From positions 558,001 through 622,000 of the forward strand of contig NZ_CP102486.1 in NCBI RefSeq assembly GCF_026261605.1: DNA of 64,000 nt, written 5' to 3'. The stretch's first letter is position 1, and each line of letters starts with the position of its first letter. This stretch comes from Dechloromonas sp. A34. Its GTDB lineage: Bacteria > Pseudomonadota > Gammaproteobacteria > Burkholderiales > Rhodocyclaceae. Positions 43,899 through 55,239 of the stretch are shown here, in pieces. The notes below the pieces were generated by a model. It ran no database searches, was not told the DNA's origin, and saw nothing but the letters and a program-made list of their open reading frames with translations. Position numbers and translations under genes: made by a program.

Positions 43899-45857
43899 AT
43901 GATGGGATCATTGAACGGTTTCAAGGGCATTCGGGCCGGCCATGCCTTCGCCCTGCTGGCGGTGGTCTTCGTGCTCAGTTTCGGGGCGCTGGTCGCCTTG
44001 ATCGCCCTCGACCAGCAGCGCGTGGTCGATGCGACGGCACGCCTGCAGGAACAGACGGTGCCCGAAATCATCCGTTTCCAGCGCCTGGCGCGCAATCTGG
44101 AACAACTGCGCCAGGAAGGCGAACGGGTCTTCGCAGCGATCAATCCGCAGGCGCGCCAGCAATCGATGTTCATAGTCACCCTGGTGGCCAGCCATCCGAG
44201 CATTCTCGAGCATCATGAGGCGGCGGAGGTGGCACGCCAGACCGAGCGCTTCCTGGCCGAGGTCGTGCGCCAGTCGGCCAGCGACGACAAAATCTTCGCC
44301 GCCAGTTTCGATGAGTGGCAGCGTCTGGCGGCCCGCCTCGGCCTGCTGGTCGACGATGTCTCGATCCAGGGCATCAATCTGGCGACCAACGATCTGGGTG
44401 ACGTCTCGGCGGCGATCCAGCTGGCCCGCGTCAAGCTGACCGTGGCCCTGCTCGTCGTCGGCCTGTTTTTGCTCCTTTTCCTGGTGCTGCTGCGGGCGCA
44501 TCTGATTCATCCGCTGCAACGCATCGACAAGGCGCTGTCGAATCTCGGTGTCGATCGCCCGGCACCGGAGTTCAAAGTCTCGGCAATGGCTGAAATCCAG
44601 GCGGTCGAGGACGCCATCGGCGAGCTGCACGCCTCGCTGATCCAGAACGAGGAGGCCCGCCAGGCCCTGGAAACCCTCGCCAACAAGGACGGCCTGACCG
44701 GTCTGACCAATCGCCGCCACTTCATGCAACTGGCCGAGGTCGAGATCCAGCGCGCCCAGCGCTATCGGCGGTCGGTCACGGTCGGTATGGCCGATCTCGA
44801 TTTCTTCAAGAAACTCAACGATACCTATGGTCATGCCGCCGGTGACACGGTGCTCCGTGATTTTGCCGGGTTGATGAGGGTAACGCTGCGCCAGTCGGAC
44901 CTGATGTGCCGTTACGGCGGCGAGGAATTCGCTTTCGTCTTTCCGGAAAGCACTGTGGAGGAGGCGGCCCAACTGGCTGAACGCTTCCGGGTCGCCTGCG
45001 CCGACTACGATATCAGCCTGGTCGATGGCCGGGTGGTGCGGGTGACCATGAGCATGGGGCTGGCCGATGCCAGCGACTGCCCGCTTGAAATTGCCCTCAA
45101 CCGGGCCGACGAAGCCCTTTACGAGGCCAAGCGCCAGGGCCGCAACCGTGTTGTCGCGGCCGGGGGCCGGTGGTCGGCGAGTAGGCTCATGCATATCCTG
45201 ATTGTCGAAGACGACCGCTTGATCGCCGAGAATCTCTATGACTTCCTCGAGGGCTGCGGTCATCAATGCGATTTCGCGACCACGCTGGCCGCTGCCCGTT
45301 CCCTGCTCGAGCGGGGCGGGGTCGATGCCCTGATCCTCGATCGCAATCTGCCCGACGGCGACGGCGCGACCCTGGCCCGCCAGTTGCGCGGCGCTGGCAA
45401 TGCCCTGCCGATCCTGATGCTGACGGCCAGGGATGCGCTCGACGACAAGCTGGCCGGCTTCGATGCCGGGGCCGACGATTACCTGGCCAAACCCTTCGCC
45501 CTGAAAGAAGTCCAGGCCCGTCTGCTGGCTCTGCAGCGGCGCCATACGACGCGCGGTGACAACGGGCCATTGACCCTCGGGGCTATGAGCTACGACCCTT
45601 CGGCCCAGGAGATCCGGCTCGACGGGCGGTTGCTCGAATTGCCGCCCAAGGCCATCCGCCTGCTGGCCGTCATGCTGCCTCATCCCAATCGCCTGTTCGC
45701 CCGCCGCGAGCTGGAAATCGCCATTTGGGGCCACGAGCAGGAGTCGAGCGACAACCTACGCAGCGTGCTACATACCGTGCGCAAGGTGGTCGGTGAGGGG
45801 GCTGGCATCGAAGTGCGTACTGTCCATGGCCTCGGGTACAAGCTTGTCGCTGCCTGA
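43899..45857 (+). CDS. Diguanylate cyclase joined in frame to an OmpR-type response regulator
   Basis: 652-residue open frame. First part (1-430): two transmembrane helices (about 13-35 and 180-203) enclosing a helical periplasmic sensor, a HAMP-like linker, then a GGDEF domain with DLDFFKKLNDTYGHAAGD, RYGGEEFAFVF and an RxxD (RQSD) inhibitory site. Second part (431-652, from ATG 45189): receiver with HILIVEDDRLIAENL, phosphorylated Asp in LILDRNLPDGDG and KPF, then a winged helix ending VRTVHGLGYKLV. A membrane cyclase fused to an OmpR regulator would be unusual. One extra G in the G5 run at 45162-45166 would put a TAG at 45182-45184 and split the two genes just before ATG 45189, so two genes are quite possible. 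Confidence 0.75.
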   Translation: MMGSLNGFKGIRAGHAFALLAVVFVLSFGALVALIALDQQRVVDATARLQEQTVPEIIRFQRLARNLEQLRQEGERVFAAINPQARQQSMFIVTLVASHPSILEHHEAAEVARQTERFLAEVVRQSASDDKIFAASFDEWQRLAARLGLLVDDVSIQGINLATNDLGDVSAAIQLARVKLTVALLVVGLFLLLFLVLLRAHLIHPLQRIDKALSNLGVDRPAPEFKVSAMAEIQAVEDAIGELHASLIQNEEARQALETLANKDGLTGLTNRRHFMQLAEVEIQRAQRYRRSVTVGMADLDFFKKLNDTYGHAAGDTVLRDFAGLMRVTLRQSDLMCRYGGEEFAFVFPESTVEEAAQLAERFRVACADYDISLVDGRVVRVTMSMGLADASDCPLEIALNRADEALYEAKRQGRNRVVAAGGRWSASRLMHILIVEDDRLIAENLYDFLEGCGHQCDFATTLAAARSLLERGGVDALILDRNLPDGDGATLARQLRGAGNALPILMLTARDALDDKLAGFDAGADDYLAKPFALKEVQARLLALQRRHTTRGDNGPLTLGAMSYDPSAQEIRLDGRLLELPPKAIRLLAVMLPHPNRLFARRELEIAIWGHEQESSDNLRSVLHTVRKVVGEGAGIEVRTVHGLGYKLVAA

Positions 45858-47112
45858 ACGACCGCCCGGCATGCGCTTCCGCGTTGCGGCCTCGCTCGCG
45901 GCGCTGGTCCTGCTGGTCATTCTCGTGCAGTCGGGGTCGATGGTCCTGCTGCTCCACGAGAAGGAAGAGGAATTCATCGAGAAGCAGCTCGGCGATCAGA
46001 TCGAGCACAGCATGGCGCTCTTTCGCCGCTCGCCCGAGGCGACGCTGCCCAGCACGCCGGCCATGTGGCTGTACCGGGTCGGCCAGGGCGAACCCGGCGA
46101 CGAGGTGCCGCCGATGTTCCGCGGCTTGGCGGTCGGCAACCACGAGGTCTATCTGGGCAGCAAGGAGTACCACGTCGCCGTCCGCGAGGACGAGAGGGCT
46201 CGTTATATCCTGGCTTACGACGTCGAGGATCACGAATCGCGGCTGGACAACCTGATGCTGGTTACCGTCAGCGCCGCGCTGGCGCTCGCCCTGCTCACCC
46301 TGGTCGCCGGCTATGTGCTGGCCGGCCGGCTGACCGGACGCCTGGAGCGGCTGGTCGGGCGTGTCGAGCAGGAAGCGCCGGGGCCGCTGGCCGAGGCCGG
46401 GATGGAACGCGAACTGTTGGCCCTGGCCGAAGCCCTGGAGAAATACCGCGAGCGCCAGCGCCTGACGCTCGAGCAGGAACGCGCCTTTGCAGCCAACCTG
46501 TCGCACGAACTGCGCACGCCGCTGACCGGCATCCGGACCGATGCCGAGATGCTGGCCGCGCTGCCCGATATGCCCGAGGCGGCCGTGCGGCGCGGCCGGC
46601 GCATCATGGCCAGCGTAGACCACATCAACCGGCTGGCCAGCAGCCTGTTGTTGCTGGCCCGCGAAGCCAAGCCGGCCCAACTGGAAGAAATCCGCCTGCA
46701 ACCAATGATCGAGTCGGTCTGGGCGTCGCTGCTGCTGATTTCGCCGAAGCCGGTTGCCTTGCATCTGGAAATTCCCGCTGGCAGCACGCTCCACGCCGAC
46801 CCGACGCTCTTCGAACTGGTTCTGCGCAATGTCCTGGATAACGCCCTGCGCTACAGCGAGACGGGCGAGGTCGTCTGCCGCCTGAGCGATAGTCGCCTGA
46901 CCGTCCGCGATACCGGGCCGGGCTTCGCCGAAGGCGATCTGGAGCGGGTTTTCGACCGCTTCTTCGTCGGTCGGCGGGGTGTACACGGCCTGGGCCTGGC
47001 CCTGGTGCGCCACGTGTGTACGGCGAGCGGCTGGCGGGTCAGTGCCCGTAACGCCTCTGGCGGCGGTGGCGAAATCACCCTCGATTTCGGCCAGAGCCTG
47101 CTCCGCTCTTAG
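45826..47112 (+). CDS. Sensor histidine kinase, partner of the OmpR-type regulator
   Basis: 428 residues from ATG 45826, overlapping the regulator gene by 32 bases (ATG 45871 is an alternative). Two transmembrane helices (about 18-40 and 145-168) bracket a periplasmic region of about 100 residues. HisKA follows with NLSHELRTPLTGI, then HATPase with NVLDNALRYSETG, DTGPGFAEG and GVHGLGLALVRH. The overlap and order are those of a two-component pair. The downstream LTA-synthase-like gene and its CCTCAC repeats make that gene a likely target. Confidence 0.9.
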   Translation: MASGTSLSLPERPPGMRFRVAASLAALVLLVILVQSGSMVLLLHEKEEEFIEKQLGDQIEHSMALFRRSPEATLPSTPAMWLYRVGQGEPGDEVPPMFRGLAVGNHEVYLGSKEYHVAVREDERARYILAYDVEDHESRLDNLMLVTVSAALALALLTLVAGYVLAGRLTGRLERLVGRVEQEAPGPLAEAGMERELLALAEALEKYRERQRLTLEQERAFAANLSHELRTPLTGIRTDAEMLAALPDMPEAAVRRGRRIMASVDHINRLASSLLLLAREAKPAQLEEIRLQPMIESVWASLLLISPKPVALHLEIPAGSTLHADPTLFELVLRNVLDNALRYSETGEVVCRLSDSRLTVRDTGPGFAEGDLERVFDRFFVGRRGVHGLGLALVRHVCTASGWRVSARNASGGGGEITLDFGQSLLRS

Positions 47113-47115
47113 TCA

Positions 47116-47154
47116 CCTCACAATTTCCTCACAATCCGCTCACGGATTCCTCAC
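47116..47154 (+). promoter_or_regulatory. Four CCTCAC hexamers at 11-bp spacing, putative OmpR-family binding array
   Basis: CCTCAC 47116-47121, CCTCAC 47127-47132, GCTCAC 47138-47143 and CCTCAC 47149-47154: three intervals of exactly 11 bp. Directly repeated half-sites one helical turn apart are how OmpR/PhoB-type winged helices bind, usually as two sites; here there are four. The array sits between the kinase stop and the start of the LTA-synthase-like gene at 47200. Confidence 0.7.
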
Positions 47155-47199
47155 GCCCTGACCTCTAGATTACCCGGCAACTTTTATGGGTGATCGACG

Positions 47200-49113
47200 A
47201 TGAAGCGTCTTGATGGATCGAATGGCAATGCCTTGCATGTATGGGGGCTGACCGCTGCCCTGGCCTTGGGCGTATTTCTGTTGACCCGCATCGTCCTGCT
47301 CGGGCATGCGCTGATGTTCGGCGGACAGACCGTCGACAGCTTGCTTCCCGCCCTCGGGCTCGGTTTTCTGCGTGACATCCCGGCCGCTGCCGTGGTCGCT
47401 TCACCATGGCTGCTCTTCGAACTGCTGTTCAGCATGAAGTGGCGCGATCGCCTGCGCTGGCCGCTGTTCGCCATCTACGTCTTCACGCTGCTCTTCGTCG
47501 CGGTTTCGGAAGGCATCTTCTGGGACGAGTTCAGTGTCCGCTTCAATTTCATCGCCCTCGACTACCTGGTTTTCACCACCGAGGTGATCGGCAACATCAA
47601 GGAGTCCTATCCGGTCGGCCAGATCGTCGGCGCGCTCGCCGCCCTGACCCTGCTCGTCGTCTGGAGCCTGCGCCGTCCCTTGCAGAAAGCCGTGGCTGCA
47701 GGCAGCACCGCCAGCCGCAAGGCGCAATGGGCCTGGGCGCTGGGTCTGCTGGTCACGGTCTGGGTGGCCGCCTACAAGATGACGCCGCCCGAGTTTTCGA
47801 CCAATACCTACGCCAACGAACTGGCCGACAACGGCTGGCGCAGCTTCCTCTGGGCGGCCCGCCAGAACAAGCTGAATTACCGCCAGTTCTATGCCACCCG
47901 GCCGGATGGCGAAGTAATGACCGACCTCCAGCGCCTCTCCGGTCATGACCTGGTGACGGCCAGCCATCAGGCGGTGCGCAAGGTAGCCTTCAAGCCGGGC
48001 AAACAGCCCAATGTCGTCGTCGTCATGATGGAGAGCATGTCGGCCGAGTACATGGCAACTTTCGGCAACGACGAGTGGCTGACCCCCAATCTCGACCGTC
48101 TGGCCAAGGAAGGCATGCTGTTTACCCGGCTCTACGCCGCCGGTACCCGTACCGTGCGCGGCCTGGAGGCGCTCTCCGCTGCCTTGCCGCCGCTGCCCGG
48201 CAAATCCGTCGTGCGCTGGCCCGACATCACCAATCTGAACACGCTTGGCGCATCGCTGGCGGCACGGGGCTGGGCGCCGCACTTCCTGTACGGCGGCTAC
48301 GGCATGTTCGACAACATGAACGGCTATTTCGGCGCCCAGGGCTACCAGGTCACCGATCGTACCGGGTTCAAGGACGGTCTGGTCGAGTTCGAGAACGTCT
48401 GGGGCGTCGCCGACGAGCACCTGTTCGACCAAGTGCTGATCGAGATGGACAAGGAAGCCGCGGCCGGCCGGCCCTTCTTCGGCCACGTGATGACCGCCTC
48501 CAACCATATTCCCTTCACCTATCCAGCGGGCCGCATCGACATCCCGTCACCCGGCAAGCGGGCGGGCGGCGTCAAGTACGCCGACTATGCGGTCGGCCGT
48601 TTCATCGAGATGGCCAAGCAGAAACCTTGGTTCGACAACACCATCTTCCTGTTCGTGGCCGACCACTGCGCGAGCAGTTCGGGCAAGGCGAAGATCCCGG
48701 TGCATCGTTACCATATCCCGGCCATCGTCTATGCGCCGAAGATAATTTCAGCCCAGCGTGTCGATACGCTGGCCAGCCAGATCGACCTGGCGCCGACCCT
48801 GCTCGCCATGCTCGGACTCGAAGGTGACGATCACTTCGTCGGCCGCGACATCCTGCGCATGCCGCCGGAAGAGGGCCGGGCGCTGCTTTCCACCTACCAG
48901 AATCTCGGATACCTGAAGGGCGATGTGATGACCGTGCTGCAACCCAAGCGCAAGATCGAAACCTTCCGGATCAGCAACGGCGGCAAGGAAGCGCAGCCGA
49001 TGGCGACCGATCCGAAGCTGGCCGAAGAGGCGATCGCCTACTTCCAGGGTGCGGCGCTGCTGATGGACCGCCACGGCGATGGCCGCCAGCCGAAGAGCGC
49101 CGGCGGCGGTTGA
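47200..49113 (+). CDS. LTA-synthase-like phosphoglycerol/phosphoethanolamine transferase
   Basis: 637 residues. Five N-terminal transmembrane helices (about 12-190), then an alkaline-phosphatase/sulfatase-fold periplasmic domain. Metal-site Glu lies in VVVMMESMSAEYM, the nucleophilic Thr in AAGTRTVRGLEAL, a His in TASNHIPFTYP, and the DH of VADHCASSSG. The family transfers glycerophosphate or phosphoethanolamine from membrane lipids to envelope glycans. Related OpgB modifies periplasmic glucans in Gram-negatives. It converges with dgkA, which would recycle the diacylglycerol product. Likely controlled by the two-component system just upstream. Confidence 0.87.
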   Translation: MKRLDGSNGNALHVWGLTAALALGVFLLTRIVLLGHALMFGGQTVDSLLPALGLGFLRDIPAAAVVASPWLLFELLFSMKWRDRLRWPLFAIYVFTLLFVAVSEGIFWDEFSVRFNFIALDYLVFTTEVIGNIKESYPVGQIVGALAALTLLVVWSLRRPLQKAVAAGSTASRKAQWAWALGLLVTVWVAAYKMTPPEFSTNTYANELADNGWRSFLWAARQNKLNYRQFYATRPDGEVMTDLQRLSGHDLVTASHQAVRKVAFKPGKQPNVVVVMMESMSAEYMATFGNDEWLTPNLDRLAKEGMLFTRLYAAGTRTVRGLEALSAALPPLPGKSVVRWPDITNLNTLGASLAARGWAPHFLYGGYGMFDNMNGYFGAQGYQVTDRTGFKDGLVEFENVWGVADEHLFDQVLIEMDKEAAAGRPFFGHVMTASNHIPFTYPAGRIDIPSPGKRAGGVKYADYAVGRFIEMAKQKPWFDNTIFLFVADHCASSSGKAKIPVHRYHIPAIVYAPKIISAQRVDTLASQIDLAPTLLAMLGLEGDDHFVGRDILRMPPEEGRALLSTYQNLGYLKGDVMTVLQPKRKIETFRISNGGKEAQPMATDPKLAEEAIAYFQGAALLMDRHGDGRQPKSAGGG

Positions 49114-49119
49114 GGCCGT

Positions 49120-49487
49120 CTAGGGCCAGAGCACGCAGGCCCAGATCGCGGCGGCGTTGAGCAGGCTGAGCAGCACGGCGGCGCTGCCCATGTCCTTGGC
49201 GCGCTTGGCCAGTTCGTGCTTTTCCGGCGAGGCCTTGTCGACCACCGCTTCGAGCGCCGAATTGAGGATCTCGACGATCAGGATCAGCACGATGCTGCCG
49301 ATCAGCAGGGCGCGGTCGATACCGGTCTTGCCCAGATAAAAGGCCAGCGGAATGGCGATTGCGGCAAGCAGCACTTCCTCGCGAAAGGCGGCCTCGTTCT
49401 TCCAGGCGGCGGCCAGCCCGTCGCGCGAGTAGCCCAGCGCATTCCACAGCCGGACCAGCCCGGTTTTTCCCTTGAATTCGGCAGCGC

Positions 49488-49491
<4 letters not shown>
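49120..49491 (-). CDS. dgkA: Diacylglycerol kinase (prokaryotic DgkA)
   Basis: 123 residues from GTG 49491, the usual DgkA length, with three transmembrane helices. Signature elements: [26 protein letters not shown] (active-site Glu-Asn-Ser) and [15 protein letters not shown]. Makes phosphatidate from diacylglycerol and ATP in the inner membrane. The GTG start overlaps the uvrA stop in a GTGA tetranucleotide, so it is translated from the uvrA transcript and may be SOS-inducible. The longer open frame from 49545 would overlap uvrA by 58 bases and adds no homology. Confidence 0.92.
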
Positions 49492-52313
<2,822 letters not shown>

Positions 52314-52378
52314 CGCTGTTCTGCTGGGGATTGGAGAGGGCAAACTATACGCAAAACCAAGCGTACTTGCACGAATGA

Positions 52379-52394
52379 CTGTATGAAAACACAG
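52379..52394. promoter_or_regulatory. LexA (SOS) box upstream of uvrA
   Basis: CTGTATGAAAACACAG has both half-sites (CTGT, ACAG) intact with 8 bases between, flanked by A and T as in the consensus. It is 66 to 81 bases upstream of the uvrA start on the minus strand, where a LexA-controlled promoter is expected. Confidence 0.88.
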
Positions 52395-52451
52395 TTTTCA
52401 GTGCGGCGATGCCGGTTGAATTATTCTGGCGCTGACAATGTTTTCCTAGGC

Positions 52452-52471
52452 GGCGGGATGTTTGTCCCGCC
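52452..52471. other. GC hairpin between uvrA and the small gene
   Basis: GGCGGGA and TCCCGCC form a perfect 7-bp stem with a 6-base loop. It follows the small minus-strand gene by 25 bases but has an A-rich, not T-rich, tail on that strand, so it is at best a weak terminator or a transcript-stabilising hairpin. Confidence 0.4.
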
Positions 52472-52495
52472 GACCGCTTGAAGGGGGCTACGCGA

Positions 52496-52693
52496 TCAGG
52501 CGGGGGTGAGGGCGTTCGCCTTGGTGAACATGTCCCATTCTTCAGGGTCGAGTTCGAGATCCATCGGATCGCCTTCAACATCGACCTTGACGAGAAAGAA
52601 GCCTTCGGCATCTTTGTATTCGTTGATAGTGCTAACCGTCACGGCGGGAAAGCCGTTGCTGGACTTCCAGATGCCTAATGCGGGTGTGGCCAT
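52496..52693 (-). CDS. Small hypothetical protein (65 aa)
   Basis: 65 residues, acidic, no signal peptide or transmembrane segment. The sequence GIWKSSNGFPAVTVSTINEY and DPMDLELDPEEWDMFTKANA suggests a small cytoplasmic beta-rich protein. A good ribosome-binding site (AGGAG about 7 bases before ATG 52693) argues that it is expressed. I do not recognise the family. It lies upstream of uvrA on the same strand and diverges from the MFS gene; the 214 bases between hold promoters but no obvious further gene. Confidence 0.7.
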   Translation of the reverse strand: MATPALGIWKSSNGFPAVTVSTINEYKDAEGFFLVKVDVEGDPMDLELDPEEWDMFTKANALTPA

Positions 52694-52907
52694 GGTGATT
52701 TCTCCTGGGCGGGTGGGGAAAACAGATTCGCTGCATCAGTCAGCTAGATATTGAAGTCGGGTTATTAGTTCCGGGATTTTTGGGTCATGAATTGCCGCCC
52801 TCCTACCCTTGTGGTTTCCTAGTACCGATCGTTCTGGGGCCGCATGGGCATATCACCAAACCTGCTAATATTCCTGCTTCGCTGCGATGCAACAAAAACC
52901 ATAAATA

Positions 52908-54116
52908 ATGTCTACCCCAACTGACCGCATGAGCCCCGAAGAACGCCGCGCCGGCGCTTCACTGGCTTCCATCTTCGCCCTGCGCATGCTCGGGCTTTTC
53001 CTGATCCTGCCGGTGTTTTCGGTCTATGCGAAGACCCTGCCAGGGGGTGACAACCTGGCGCTGGTCGGTCTGGCGCTCGGGGCCTACGGCCTGACCCAGG
53101 CCTTTTTCCAGATTCCCTACGGCATCGCCTCCGACCTCTGGGGGCGCAAGCTGGTCATCGTCATCGGCCTGGTGATCTTCGCTGTCGGCAGTTTCGTCGC
53201 GGCCTGGGCGCCGGACATGCACTGGATCATCGTCGGCCGTGTCCTGCAGGGGGCGGGGGCGATTTCGGCGGCGGTGACCGCGCTGGCCGCCGACCTCACG
53301 CGCGAGGAGCACCGGACCAAGGTGATGGCGATGATCGGCTCGTCGATCGGCCTGGTCTTCGCACTGTCGCTGGTCGGTTCGCCGCTGCTCTACGGCTGGA
53401 TCGGCATGGGCGGGCTGTTCAGCCTGACCGGGATTCTCGCCCTGCTGGCCATCGTGCTGCTGGCCAAGGCCGTGCCCTCGGCGCCGGCGCCGCTCGGGCG
53501 CAAGCCACTGAACCTGCGCCAGGTATTGCTGGACGCCGACCTGCTGCGCCTGAACCTGGGCATTGGCATGCTGCACATGGTGCAGATGGCGATGTTCGTC
53601 GTGCTGCCGCATGCGCTGGTCAATCACGGCGGGCTCGAAGCGACGGCCCACTGGAAAGTCTATCTGCCGGCGGTGCTGGTCTCGTTTGCGATCATGGTGC
53701 CGGCGATCATCGCCGCCGAGCGTAAAGACAAGATGCGGCAGATCTTCTGCGGCGCCGTCGCGCTGCTGGTCGTCGTCCAGCTCGGCCTGCTCTTTTTCGG
53801 CCAGAGCCTGTGGACTCTGGCGCTCTGGTTGCTGCTCTTTTTCGTGGCTTTCAACATCCTCGAAGCGACGCTACCGTCGCTGGTTTCGCGCACTGCGCCG
53901 CCTGCCGCCAAGGGCGCGGCCCTGGGCGTTTACAACACGACTCAGGCCATCGGCCTGTTCATCGGCGGCGCGGCCGGGGGATATATTGCGCAGCATTTCG
54001 GCGATAATGCGGTTTTTGCCGCCGGTGCCGGGCTGATGGTGCTCTGGCTGGTGGTGGCGATCTCGATGAATTTTCCGCAACGGCGAACAGCCGCCAGCGT
54101 GGGTCAAACAGCTTAG
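52908..54116 (+). CDS. Major facilitator superfamily transporter (YajR-like)
   Basis: 402 residues, 12 transmembrane helices. MFS signatures: motif A-like [18 protein letters not shown] between helices 2 and 3, and [21 protein letters not shown] for helix 4. The closest named relative I recall is YajR, but this protein lacks its C-terminal ferredoxin-like domain. Substrate unknown. The gene lies between uvrA (divergent) and ssb (11 bases downstream), an order conserved in betaproteobacteria, so cotranscription with ssb is likely. Confidence 0.9.
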   Translation: MSTPTDRMSPEERRAGASLASIFALRMLGLFLILPVFSVYAKTLPGGDNLALVGLALGAYGLTQAFFQIPYGIASDLWGRKLVIVIGLVIFAVGSFVAAWAPDMHWIIVGRVLQGAGAISAAVTALAADLTREEHRTKVMAMIGSSIGLVFALSLVGSPLLYGWIGMGGLFSLTGILALLAIVLLAKAVPSAPAPLGRKPLNLRQVLLDADLLRLNLGIGMLHMVQMAMFVVLPHALVNHGGLEATAHWKVYLPAVLVSFAIMVPAIIAAERKDKMRQIFCGAVALLVVVQLGLLFFGQSLWTLALWLLLFFVAFNILEATLPSLVSRTAPPAAKGAALGVYNTTQAIGLFIGGAAGGYIAQHFGDNAVFAAGAGLMVLWLVVAISMNFPQRRTAASVGQTA

Positions 54117-54127
54117 AGGACATTTTC

Positions 54128-54589
54128 ATGGCATCGGTTAACAAGGCAATCATCGTCGGTAATCTGGGCAAGGACCCGGAGGTTCGTTACACCGCCAGCG
54201 GCGAGGCGATGTGCAACATCACGGTGGCGACCAGCGAAAACTGGAAGGACAAGGCAACCGGCGAGAAGAAGGAACTGACGGAATGGCATCGCATTTCATT
54301 TTTCGGCAAGCTCGCCGAAATCTGCGGTCAATATCTGAAGAAGGGCTCGCAGGTCTATGTCGAAGGCAGCATTCGCACCCGTAAATGGACCGACAAGGAT
54401 GGCCAGGAGCGCTACACCACCGAGATTCGCGGCGATGAAATGAAGATGCTGGGCTCGCGCCAGGGCATGGGCGCACCGGCCGGTGGCGGCGGCGGTTACG
54501 ATAGCGAACCGACCGACTACGCGCCGGCCCCGGCCAAGAACAAGCCGAAGCCCTCGTTCGACGATCTGGGCGACGATATCCCATTCTGA
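54128..54589 (+). CDS. ssb: Single-stranded DNA-binding protein
   Basis: 153 residues. OB fold (1-110) with [21 protein letters not shown], the ssDNA-stacking Trp in ATSENWKDK and [14 protein letters not shown] Gly/Pro-rich linker and the acidic tip DDIPF that recruits repair proteins follow. It starts at ATG 54128. Followed by a rho-independent terminator. Confidence 0.98.
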   Translation: MASVNKAIIVGNLGKDPEVRYTASGEAMCNITVATSENWKDKATGEKKELTEWHRISFFGKLAEICGQYLKKGSQVYVEGSIRTRKWTDKDGQERYTTEIRGDEMKMLGSRQGMGAPAGGGGGYDSEPTDYAPAPAKNKPKPSFDDLGDDIPF

Positions 54590-54616
54590 AATATACCTAA
54601 GTAGTAGACGTAAACA

Positions 54617-54651
54617 AACCCAGACAGGTTCATAGCCTGTCCGGGTTTTTT
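54617..54651 (+). terminator. Rho-independent terminator of the MFS-ssb unit
   Basis: AACCCAGACAGG pairs with CCTGTCCGGGTT (one mismatch) around a 7-base loop, followed by a run of T. It lies 28 bases after the ssb stop. Confidence 0.92.
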
Positions 54652-54674
54652 ATTGCCTGGCGCGGGCCGTGGGG

Positions 54675-55088
54675 CTAGCTCCGGGGTTCCGTGCAGGCGT
54701 GGCCGAAGGCGGATTTCATGATCGTTTCCGGCAGATGCTGGGCGGCGCTCTGCGCTGATCCGGCGGCCGATATTCCGGCGATTTCGTCGCCGGCTTCGCC
54801 CAGCAGGTTGATTCGCTCGATTTCCATGGTTGTCGTGGGGCATGAGAAGCGGACAAAAAGGTGGGCGGTCTTTACCTGATGGAAGCTGTGGAAGGAGCGC
54901 GGCCGGGGAAACTCGACGCGCAGGCGGGCAGCTTGCAGCCCGGTCTGGTCGGCGGCTGGTGTCCGCATCAGAAACCACTGGCTCCCGTGGCGGTCGTGAG
55001 CGAGTGCAATCGAATTTTCGGCATGGACCGACTCGAAAAAGGACAACAGGCAAGCAAGCAGAAAAAAATTCTGGACAGAAAACATCAT
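54675..55088 (-). CDS. Exported hypothetical protein (surface-adhesin-E-like)
   Basis: 137 residues from ATG 55088, preceded by GGGGGAG. Signal peptide MMFSVQNFFLLACLLSFFES, cleaved near VHA. The mature part (QWFLMRTPAADQTG, RLRVEFPRP, VKTAHLFVRFSC, MEIERINLLGEAGDEIA) recalls the small surface-adhesin-E/DUF families, with one conserved-looking Cys followed by a beta-strand, but similarity is weak. It is monocistronic, converges with ssb, and has a terminator-like hairpin in its own leader. Confidence 0.65.
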   Translation of the reverse strand: MMFSVQNFFLLACLLSFFESVHAENSIALAHDRHGSQWFLMRTPAADQTGLQAARLRVEFPRPRSFHSFHQVKTAHLFVRFSCPTTTMEIERINLLGEAGDEIAGISAAGSAQSAAQHLPETIMKSAFGHACTEPRS

Positions 55089-55100
55089 CTCCCCCCGGAG

Positions 55101-55132
55101 AAAAGAAAAAGCGAAGCCCCCTGGCGGCTTCG
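55101..55132 (-). terminator. Terminator-like hairpin in the leader of the exported protein gene
   Basis: On the minus strand CGAAGCC and GGCTTCG form a perfect 7-bp stem with a 7-base loop, followed by CTTTTTCTTTT. It ends only 13 bases before the start codon at 55088 and is upstream of the gene, so it would end transcription before the coding region. Possible attenuator or the 3' end of a small RNA. Confidence 0.6.
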
Positions 55133-55239
55133 TCAGAGCATGATGGTCAGCAATAACCATGCCGATGATGTGGTTTCAGTGGCTTGGATATTGCTTGGTG
55201 CCACGGGTTTTGCGCCCCCTTGAGCAATCTGCAGTCAAA

